DNA from: Planctomycetota bacterium
Lineage (GTDB): Bacteria; Planctomycetota; UBA8108; JACQVS01
Length of the DNA stretch: 41,616 nucleotides
NCBI GenBank assembly: GCA_028280485.1
Contig: JANQLS010000119.1
Span: 1 to 41,616, forward strand
Direction: 5' to 3'
Shown: positions 34,620-41,616 of the stretch, one piece after another
Layout of the letters: every line of letters starts with the position of its first letter
Position numbering within the stretch: the stretch's first letter is position 1
Translations under genes and position numbers: made by a program
Notes under the pieces: generated by a model
Seen by the model: only the letters and a program-made list of their open reading frames with translations
Database searches by the model: none
What the model was told of the DNA's origin: nothing

Positions 34620-35045
34620 GTCGAATCTCCTTACATGCTCTACCTCGCATGTAAACGCACGCATTATTAACTTCAGTCAGCCAAACGGGTGATGAATTCA
34701 ATAATGTCGACCCACCTTTGAAGAAAGAAAGTTGAAAAATGAGTACGCCTACAACTACAGAAGTGTTATCTCTTCAACGTGGCCCTGATCCGTCGAAAAT
34801 GAATAAAAAATTTAACCAAGCAACTATCTAAGAGCTTCTATGCTGAATTTCTAACGATAAAAATTCGGTTTAAATTAATGGGAAGGTTTGTAATTCAATT
34901 GGGCTGAGACCCAGGGGAAACCCTCAGTTTTGTACATCGGCATACCTCAGCTCAAAAGAATTAACCGATACGCTTAGAACTAATATCAATTTCCTCTATC
35001 TTCACAACAACCTTTTTCATAGTTTTCAAGCGAAGCTATATCTTT
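34620..35045. other. Intergenic region with structured element
   Basis: 426 nt between the tyrosinase start and the first GloVer gene stop. It must hold the tyrosinase promoter and 5' leader on the minus strand; its SD AAGGAG is at 34627-34632. An inverted repeat CTGAG (34904-34908) / CTCAG (34923-34927) encloses GGGG-AAA-CCC-like pairing. No gene is supported. Confidence 0.45.
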
Positions 35046-37550
35046 TTATTTATCACAACTCAAGTTCACTTCCTGACAAGATAGCAAATCTTGAGTTTGA
35101 TCCTGAGCACACAACTCGCCATTGAATTCGCCACCTAAAAACAAATGATGTAAAACCAGAACAGCATCGGAAATAGCAAGATCGCCGTCATCATCGGCGT
35201 CGGCTGCGTCCCAACATTTCAGATGATCTCCACCAAGAAAAAGAAACTCTAAGAGCAGAAGGGCATCCGCGATTTCGTGGATACCATTCGAATTAGAATC
35301 ACCTCTCTTAAAAGCTAAGAGGTCATCAATTCCACTTATTTTATAAATTACACCTCGCCCCCCTAAGCCACCCGATTGAGTGGACCCTAGATAACCTCCC
35401 TCTTCTAACTGAAGAAGAGATCCCGCGGGAGTTGCTCCCGTCAGGAGGTTGAATTCATGAAGTCTTTGATACCCTTCTCGAAGGTCATACTGAAAAAGCG
35501 AACTCTGACCCGCTGGGCTTTGAGTCAATCCAAATAAAACTCCACTTCGCCCTTGAACTAATTTGAAAAGAGGATGCCCCTCAAAAGCTTCTATCGCTTC
35601 TGGAAAGGAATATATAGAAATGGGATCCGAGCCAGCCTTGAATTTAAAAAGAGTTCCATTATCAAATTCACCCCCGGTACTCGCCGTGCCGTAGAAAAAG
35701 CCATCTCCTGTCTCGATGAGAGAAGATTTTGGGTTTCTTCCCAGAGTTCCATCAAAATCATGTAAGACAGTCATTTCACCCGTCTCAATATTATATCGAA
35801 TCAATTCCCCCCAATCAGATTTCCTCGTCGATGCCGTTGTGCCGTAAAGCAATCCATCCGATGCGCTCAAGAGCTTCGAGCTAACCGACGCTTCGGCCCC
35901 CAAACCTTTCATTAAGTAGGTTTCTTCCAAACGTTCGTTTTTGGGATTTATAGTAAATAGGGAGCCCAGATGAGCTTCACCTCGTCCATTTGGAGTCGTT
36001 CCATATAAGAGGCCATTCTCAGCAAGAGTTAGACCAAAAGTTGGACTCTGTCCGTCAGAGCCAGAAAAGGAATGAATAACTTTTAAGTTTTTAGAATGAC
36101 GATTAAAGCGGTAAACAACCCCACGCTTATTTTCCCCACCTCTTTGAGCCACCCCAAAAAAGATTCCGGGCTCAGTCTCGATGAGTTCCCCACTTGGGTT
36201 TCTACCTTCAGACTCAGAAAAACAATGCAGCGTAACGAGTTCTCTCGAATTTAAATCAAATCTATAAATCGTGCCTAAGCCCAAATCGATACCGTTATCT
36301 GCGACCTTATCTCCCCCGGAAAAGGTCACTCCATAAAACTTAGAATCGGTTCCTCTCATCAACGGTGAACTCGGTTCTGCCCCACGTTTATCGAATAAAA
36401 ACTTGCCTTCCGCTACAGTATCATCCAAGCCAAAAACAAAGGGATAGGTTTTAGTGAATGAAGTCGTTTGCAAATGCCGTCGTCGGACCCAAATCATTAG
36501 AGTGTTCTCGTTAAATTGAATCAGGCGATACCCATATCCAAATCCTACAGATTCATCAAAACTCTTAATAATTGAAAAGCGTCCATCAGTATGGGTTTCA
36601 TAAATATGAGTTTCCTTGGTCCCAACTTTTCTAGCTAAGCCGTAGAGATATCCATTCCTACCTCGAAGGAGGGGCCCTAAGGGGCGAATGTCATCAGATT
36701 CAGGAAAAGCGAAATGAGTACTGAATTGATCATGAGCATCGATCTTGAAAATCGAACTCAAACGAGCTGCCTTACTATCCTGAAGAACTCCGTAAACCAA
36801 ACCATCGCCAGCGAGAGTTAAGCCTCCTATAACTCGAGTATCTTCTCCGAGGAATGAAGTGATGACTTTGTATTGTTGGGATCTACTCATTCGGAAGAGA
36901 ACCCCCACATCTTCGTCACCTCCTCTTTTAGTTACTCCATAAAAATGTCCATTACTGTGTCTTACAAGCCCACCGGTAGGTCCACTTCCTTCAATTCCAT
37001 TAAATCGATATAAAACCTTAAACTCCCCCTCAGAGTTTATTTGATAGATGGTCCCAAAGCTTTGATCCCCACCATGAAGAGTAGTCCCCCAAAAAATACC
37101 TTTTGAAACCTCAAGAAGAGCTGAACTTGGATGTAATCCATCATTGGAATTAAAGGAATGAAGAACCTGGGCCTCGCCACCTAAGCTGTACTTAAAGACA
37201 GTGCCCGCATTAAATTCGCCCCCTTCGGCGGAAACTCCATAAAGAGCTTTATCTTGAGCTTGAATAAACGGCATCACCGTACGACGACCAATTCCCGTAT
37301 CCTCAAGAGATACAATATAGTCAAACTCACCATTCGGCTTCAGCCTATAGATTTGTCCCGGATCTTCAGAATCAGAGCTTCGAGAAACTGCGCCATAATA
37401 AAAACCATCGCTTGCCAAAAGCGGAGCGGATCGCATTTCGGATTGAACTTCAGGAAAGGTGTATAAAACTCTATAGTGAGGTTCGGCTTGAAGCTCTAAG
37501 GGAAAACCCAGCAATAAAAAGAGGAAGAATATTTGAATGAAATTACGCAT
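35046..37550 (-). CDS. Secreted GloVer-type tandem-repeat protein with dockerin tail, copy 1
   Basis: An 834-residue exported protein. After a signal peptide (1-22) come about 12 repeats of roughly 50 residues with the pattern [LF]YG-x4-GG-x4-G-x-[IV][FY]-x4-G-x4-[IV]-x-x-F, seen in LYGVSAEGGEFNAGTVFKY, FYGVTKRGGDEDVGVLFRM and LYGTTASTRKSDWGELIRY. This is the NCBI 'choice-of-anchor tandem repeat GloVer' pattern, probably a beta-propeller or solenoid of unknown function. Two dockerin-like EF-hand repeats (DSNSNGIHEIADALLLLEFLF, DADDDGDLAISDAVLVLHHLF) and tail CAQDQTQDLLSC follow. The tail ends in a cysteine motif shared with the spondin gene. Paralogous to the next gene; the ATG at 37550 is preceded by AAAGG. 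Confidence 0.85.
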   Translation of the reverse strand: MRNFIQIFFLFLLLGFPLELQAEPHYRVLYTFPEVQSEMRSAPLLASDGFYYGAVSRSSDSEDPGQIYRLKPNGEFDYIVSLEDTGIGRRTVMPFIQAQDKALYGVSAEGGEFNAGTVFKYSLGGEAQVLHSFNSNDGLHPSSALLEVSKGIFWGTTLHGGDQSFGTIYQINSEGEFKVLYRFNGIEGSGPTGGLVRHSNGHFYGVTKRGGDEDVGVLFRMSRSQQYKVITSFLGEDTRVIGGLTLAGDGLVYGVLQDSKAARLSSIFKIDAHDQFSTHFAFPESDDIRPLGPLLRGRNGYLYGLARKVGTKETHIYETHTDGRFSIIKSFDESVGFGYGYRLIQFNENTLMIWVRRRHLQTTSFTKTYPFVFGLDDTVAEGKFLFDKRGAEPSSPLMRGTDSKFYGVTFSGGDKVADNGIDLGLGTIYRFDLNSRELVTLHCFSESEGRNPSGELIETEPGIFFGVAQRGGENKRGVVYRFNRHSKNLKVIHSFSGSDGQSPTFGLTLAENGLLYGTTPNGRGEAHLGSLFTINPKNERLEETYLMKGLGAEASVSSKLLSASDGLLYGTTASTRKSDWGELIRYNIETGEMTVLHDFDGTLGRNPKSSLIETGDGFFYGTASTGGEFDNGTLFKFKAGSDPISIYSFPEAIEAFEGHPLFKLVQGRSGVLFGLTQSPAGQSSLFQYDLREGYQRLHEFNLLTGATPAGSLLQLEEGGYLGSTQSGGLGGRGVIYKISGIDDLLAFKRGDSNSNGIHEIADALLLLEFLFLGGDHLKCWDAADADDDGDLAISDAVLVLHHLFLGGEFNGELCAQDQTQDLLSCQEVNLSCDK

Positions 37551-37680
37551 TCAATGGCTGCCTTTAATGAGAGCTTTGTTGGAAAAAGATTTTTTAAGTC
37601 TCACGGGGATCGCCTTCCATGCTAAATCGATTCTAGACTTTAAGCGAGCATTATCGTTTGATTGTCAGAAAATCACTCCA

Positions 37681-40170
37681 TCATTCCTTGCAAATCATAT
37701 TCACTTCATAGCATGTCAATAAATCCTGGGTTTGATCTTGGATACAAAACTCTTGATTGAGTTCACCTCCAAAAAAGAGGGACTGGAAAAGGAAGATCGT
37801 ATCAGTAATTGAGATCGTACCGTCGTCGTTGGCATCGACGGCATCCCAACAATTTAATGGCTCACCATTTAAAAAGAGATATTCAATCGTCAGTAGACCG
37901 TCCGCGACTTCAAGAACTCCATTCGTGTTGGTATCCCCTCTTTGAAAAGATAAAAGTTCATCAACTCCACTCAATCGAAAAATAACACCATCACCATTAG
38001 AGCCACCGTACTTGTTTGCCCCCAGAAAAGAGCCATCTTGAAGTTGATTCAAAAAACCTACAGGCGATCTCCCCTCGATTGAACTTTCAGATTCATGTAA
38101 TTTCTGGTAATTCCCTCGGACATCTATTTGGTAAAGGGTGTGAGATCCGAAAGAAAAACCACCAATACCGAACAAAGCTCCACTTCTTCCTTGAGCGAGG
38201 GTGAACGCTGGAAAACCTCCACCCCCCGAAAATGAGTGAATTTTTTTAAACGAACCGTTGTTAGTCAGTCTAAAAATAGTTCCCCGATCAAACTCTCCAC
38301 CTCTATTTGTAGATCCATAAAAAATACCATCAGAAGTTTCGAGTAAAGTAGATCGTGAAAACTTCCCATCGAGTGGGCCAAATTCATAAACGATAGTTAT
38401 TTCTTCCGTTTCCAAATCAAATCGAAATATAGCTCCTCCGCCAACTCGGTTATTAAGTCCTCCTGTTCCGTAGAGAAATCCATCGGAGGCACTCAGCAAT
38501 TTATCACTAACTGAAGTTATTGCTGGTAGTTCAAGAATGTAGGATTCTTCCAACCTTTCTTTTTGCGGATGGATGCTGAACAAAGTCCCACCAAGTGCTG
38601 GTGTTCTTCCTGAGGGAGTCGTACCGTATAAGAGCCCATCGTCGGCGAGAGTTAAGCCGTATCGGGGATAACGTCCGTCCCTACTAGAAAAACTATGAAT
38701 GACCTTTAAATCGTCTGAATTTAAATCATAACGAAAAACAACGCCTAGATTATTTGCCCCACCTCTTACAGCCACACCAAAAAACACTCCCGGAGAGACT
38801 TCAATCAAATCACCGCTCGGATTCTTTCCTTCCTCCTCAGAAAACCTATGAACAGTACTTAAAGATTGAGTGTTTGGATTAAAACTGTAAATCGTACCAA
38901 AGCCTAAATCGATTCCATTAGTCCCAATTTTATCCCCCCCATGAGAAGTCACACCGTAATAGTTAGAATCATTTCCCTTAATCAATGAAGAACTGGGGTA
39001 GCGCCCTCGAATATCGAATAAATATTGTCCTTTACTCAACTCCTCATCATCACGAGCCTCTACATTAACGATGAAAGGTATCGTATAGGTGGACGTAGAT
39101 TGAGATGAATACTGCCGGTTTTTCCAAAAGAGGAGTTGATTCGTCGAGAACAAAGAAGCTTCACGCAATAATTCATTAAATCTTTTGATAATCTTAAAGG
39201 AACCATCTGGATGAAATGAATAGATTTGAGAATTGGAAGAGCCTTCAGAATTACGACTCAAACCATAAAAGCCTCCCTCAGAATTTCTTATCAGTCTACC
39301 GCCGGGAGAACTTCCAGAATCGTCACGAAAGGAATAACTCGTAATGATCTGATCTTGATCATCAATTTTAAATATGGAACCTAAGTTTTGAGTTCCCCCT
39401 CGAGTCATAACTCCATAAACTAAACCATCGTCACTTACTGTGAGTCCTGAGGGAAAATGGCCTTCTTCTTCTAAAAAAGAGTAGATCGTGTTAAGTTTTT
39501 TATCTTTTCCAATTTTGAATATAACTCCCTCATCTTCATCCCCTCCTCGACGGGTAACCCCATATACACTCCCGTTCCGGTGTAATACAAGCGCTGCGGC
39601 TGGTTCCTTTCCATCAGCTCCATCAAACTCATGAATGATTTCAAATTCACCCCTGGAGCTTACTTGATATATCGTCCCAAAGTCATGCTCTCCTCCGCTT
39701 TTGGCGACACCCCAGAAAATACCATCTTCAACTTCAGATAAAGCAGAATTCAAGAAACGGCCATCAAAGGTATTGAACGAGTGAAGAGTAACGAGTTCCC
39801 CATCTAGAGAAAATTTAAAAACCGAGCCACGGTTGAATTCTCCACCTTTAAAGGTTACCCCATACAAAGAACCATCTTTAGCCTGGATCAAGGGTGAACG
39901 AACTTGACTACCATCTTTTCCACTAAACGCGTATAAAACATCATACTCCCCATTCGATTTCAGTCTGAATAGAGTGCCATGATCCCAAGTATCATGTCGA
40001 ATTCTTGCCCCTCCGTAGTAGTGACCATCGCTTGCATGAAGAAGGCTGGTTCGATTCTCATCCCGATTACGAGGAAAAGAATAAAGCAGTTCGTACTTAG
40101 GCTCGGCATAAAGGGAGAAAGAGGTGAAAAAGAAAACAGAAAAAATGAGGGGTAAAATAAAATTGCGCAC
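37681..40170 (-). CDS. Secreted GloVer-type tandem-repeat protein with dockerin tail, copy 2
   Basis: An 829-residue protein, same order as its neighbour: signal peptide (1-22), about 12 GloVer repeats (LYGVTFKGGEFNRGSVFKF, VYGVTRRGGDEDEGVIFKI, FYGSTNRGGEFDRGTIFRL), then two dockerin-like repeats (DTNTNGVLEVADGLLTIEYLF, DANDDGTISITDTIFLFQSLF) and CIQDQTQDLLTC with a further Cys. It has the same MRNFI start as copy 1, and the odd long spacer near residues 330-400 is present in both, so this is a tandem gene duplication. The start is GTG (40168-40170) with GGGAG upstream. Function unknown; likely surface-attached through the shared tail. Confidence 0.85.
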   Translation of the reverse strand: MRNFILPLIFSVFFFTSFSLYAEPKYELLYSFPRNRDENRTSLLHASDGHYYGGARIRHDTWDHGTLFRLKSNGEYDVLYAFSGKDGSQVRSPLIQAKDGSLYGVTFKGGEFNRGSVFKFSLDGELVTLHSFNTFDGRFLNSALSEVEDGIFWGVAKSGGEHDFGTIYQVSSRGEFEIIHEFDGADGKEPAAALVLHRNGSVYGVTRRGGDEDEGVIFKIGKDKKLNTIYSFLEEEGHFPSGLTVSDDGLVYGVMTRGGTQNLGSIFKIDDQDQIITSYSFRDDSGSSPGGRLIRNSEGGFYGLSRNSEGSSNSQIYSFHPDGSFKIIKRFNELLREASLFSTNQLLFWKNRQYSSQSTSTYTIPFIVNVEARDDEELSKGQYLFDIRGRYPSSSLIKGNDSNYYGVTSHGGDKIGTNGIDLGFGTIYSFNPNTQSLSTVHRFSEEEGKNPSGDLIEVSPGVFFGVAVRGGANNLGVVFRYDLNSDDLKVIHSFSSRDGRYPRYGLTLADDGLLYGTTPSGRTPALGGTLFSIHPQKERLEESYILELPAITSVSDKLLSASDGFLYGTGGLNNRVGGGAIFRFDLETEEITIVYEFGPLDGKFSRSTLLETSDGIFYGSTNRGGEFDRGTIFRLTNNGSFKKIHSFSGGGGFPAFTLAQGRSGALFGIGGFSFGSHTLYQIDVRGNYQKLHESESSIEGRSPVGFLNQLQDGSFLGANKYGGSNGDGVIFRLSGVDELLSFQRGDTNTNGVLEVADGLLTIEYLFLNGEPLNCWDAVDANDDGTISITDTIFLFQSLFFGGELNQEFCIQDQTQDLLTCYEVNMICKE

Positions 40171-40433
40171 TGATTTCGAACTCCCGTAGATCAGCTGAAC
40201 AGACCTTCAAGTTTCTCGGGAAGGAAAACAAGAGGTACTCCATAGCTCACTCAAAAATAAATCCTTTGGAGTTAATTACATCCGAGTGAGATAAGAGAGC
40301 TTGAGAATTAAATTATTAAGATGGGAGTAGGGTTTTTAGGAAAGACATTTATACATTACCCCAATGATGTGTCCCCTACAATTTAATTTTCTGGAGGGAA
40401 TCGAGTGAATGAGTCTTTTAGCTATACATTTCT

Positions 40434-41616
40434 TCATTCAACAACAATTTGTGCTTTTGCTTTTATAATCTCTACGACGCAACTGGACACCTGTAGACAT
40501 GCGACTGCATCTAAAGTGGGATCTAAACCACAATGAGGAAAGGGTGGAGGAGGGTCGGGGAAGTTCTCTACAAACAGGGAAAAAAGTAAGAAGACACTAT
40601 CCGAGAGATTAATCTTACCGTCATCATTGCCATCCATGGCTTTATAACAACCGGGTAGCTCCAATAATTCTTTCGGTCGAAAAAGAACCATTAAAGTCTG
40701 TATGGGATCCGCAAAGTCGACGACGCCATCATCGTTACAATCCCCCCGAATAAACGCAGATTCTTTTTTTACTGAAACAACTTCAATCTTCCCCCCTGAA
40801 TTTTCAATGTTCCCTCCAACTCCAGCCTCCTCAAAATCTTCCTTACTGTAAACCCCAGGAGGAAATGTCACTCCCCCTATAGAAAGACCTGCAGTTTTAT
40901 AACTGACTGAAGGACCTAGGTTCCATTTGCTCTTCTTATCAACAGTAATTGTTCCCCCTGTTTTTGAAATATCAAACCCGCCCTCAATTCGTAAATTAGC
41001 TCCATTTTGAACTTTGATACTTCCCGTCAATTGATAAATGGATTCGCTAGTATTACTACCTCGAATGTGAACTCGCCCCTGCCCCGTTCCCGAAATGCCG
41101 TTCCCATCAACGATGAGCGAAGCAGCACCTCCAGTCTCTTTGAGCGCACCATCGATTTCTAATCCGCTCCCAGAATTATGGGCGATGATAAAAGCGCCAC
41201 CTCCACTAAGAATAATATTAAACCGAAGCCCTCCCCCCTGACCGGATTGATTTACAATCGCTGCATTTTTAAAAGTATCTATGTCTTGCCCGCTAAAAAC
41301 GATTGACGCAGTAGAATTATTTCCTTGGGAATTAAAATTCCAAAAACTACTTTGATTCATTCCGACTTTCAATGCCCCCCAATGAAGATGATCTGTATCT
41401 AAATTATAATTACTGTCAGTAACTTTCGGCGCTTTTAAGCATGCAATATCCAATGGACCTGGGGCCTCCCCTCCCACCCAATTATCAGATTGAGAGAGAT
41501 TACTATTTCCCGCCCCGCGACCCCAAAGGACTTCTTTTGAAATAATCGTTCCGATGGGGAAAACTTTAACAGATACGTCATCAAAGCTGCTCATACGGTC
41601 ATCATCAAAAACAGTG
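40434..41616 (-). CDS. Partial secreted beta-helix/autotransporter-like protein with dockerin tail
   Basis: The 3' end of a gene that runs off the right edge: the frame is open to 41616, reading TVFDDDRMSSFDDVSVKVF, so the ATG at 41594 is only an internal methionine. DDVSVKVFP looks like the end of a laminin-G/concanavalin-type domain. Then follows a glycine-rich region, VLWGRGAGNSNLSQSDNWVGG, of the type in autotransporter-like passenger repeats, with short strands (SIVFSGQDIDTF, GRVHIRGSNTSES). Two dockerin-like repeats (DCNDDGVVDFADPIQTLMVLF, DGNDDGKINLSDSVFLLFSLF) and the tail CGLDPTLDAVAC-x5-C follow, then 14 further residues not seen in the others. The full length is unknown. Confidence 0.8.
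   Translation of the reverse strand, partial: TVFDDDRMSSFDDVSVKVFPIGTIISKEVLWGRGAGNSNLSQSDNWVGGEAPGPLDIACLKAPKVTDSNYNLDTDHLHWGALKVGMNQSSFWNFNSQGNNSTASIVFSGQDIDTFKNAAIVNQSGQGGGLRFNIILSGGGAFIIAHNSGSGLEIDGALKETGGAASLIVDGNGISGTGQGRVHIRGSNTSESIYQLTGSIKVQNGANLRIEGGFDISKTGGTITVDKKSKWNLGPSVSYKTAGLSIGGVTFPPGVYSKEDFEEAGVGGNIENSGGKIEVVSVKKESAFIRGDCNDDGVVDFADPIQTLMVLFRPKELLELPGCYKAMDGNDDGKINLSDSVFLLFSLFVENFPDPPPPFPHCGLDPTLDAVACLQVSSCVVEIIKAKAQIVVE

Noticed and set aside
34620..34664. Upstream in-frame start of the tyrosinase gene at 34664
   Set aside because: AAGGAG lies 7 nt before the ATG at 34619, and the extra 15 residues would precede a standard signal peptide.
34899..34935. GGCTGAGA-like sequence suggesting a TPP riboswitch
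   Set aside because: The second conserved TPP block (CTGAT...AATACCAGCG) is absent and no thiamine gene lies next to it.
1..41616. CRISPR array, tRNA, rRNA, insertion sequence or phage genes
   Set aside because: No regularly spaced repeats, cloverleaf, transposase or phage motif was recognised on either strand.

Overview
The window looks like chromosomal DNA of a free-living, probably marine bacterium of the Planctomycetes-Verrucomicrobia-Chlamydiae (PVC) group. This is an inference from gene content: many large secreted proteins ending in a two-EF-hand dockerin-like tail, a CotH/lamin-tail giant, GloVer-repeat proteins, two sialate O-acetylesterases, a BNR sialidase and a secreted tyrosinase. 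Base composition is moderately AT-rich. TTG/GTG starts are common, and several have a good Shine-Dalgarno (SD) sequence. I saw no rRNA, tRNA, CRISPR array, transposase or phage gene.

Layout. 1-7171: a spondin-domain secreted protein (+), a coiled-coil protein (-), a small globin (+) and a 1442-residue CotH/lamin-tail/dockerin protein (-). 7392-18212: a glycan-directed block with a sialidase-like lipoprotein and an AGE-family epimerase (+), then on the minus strand an aspartyl-protease lipoprotein, a beta-helix protein, sialate O-acetylesterase 1, a large beta-helix/HEAT-like protein and a small lipoprotein; one small lipoprotein is on the plus strand. 18231-24989: a LysR-type regulator divergent from a catabolic operon (ACS-like MFS transporter, Gfo/Idh/MocA dehydrogenase, cyclase-family hydrolase, and after a 211-nt hairpin-rich gap a beta-decarboxylating dehydrogenase). 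DJ-1/PfpI and YdeI-like genes follow the regulator. 25090-31261: a rhodanese lipoprotein translationally coupled to a hybrid histidine kinase, a small membrane-anchored protein and sialate O-acetylesterase 2. 31578-41616: four large secreted dockerin-tailed proteins in a row on the minus strand: tyrosinase-VWA, two GloVer-repeat paralogues and a beta-helix-like protein cut by the window edge.

How it fits together. The sialidase, epimerase, two deacetylases and beta-helix proteins suggest scavenging of decorated extracellular glycans. The LysR-linked operon looks like import and oxidation of a sugar acid or hydroxy acid, substrate unknown. Six secreted proteins share one C-terminal module; four of them end in a common C-x2-D-x-T-x-D-x3-C-x(5,6)-C motif. 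This suggests a common surface-attachment or maturation route, although no cohesin is visible here.

The most interesting signals are the shared tail module, the tyrosinase-VWA-dockerin fusion, the rhodanese/histidine-kinase couple, a perfect hairpin enclosing the SD and start of the aspartyl-protease gene, and repeated CTGTAG-headed hairpins placed just behind terminators.
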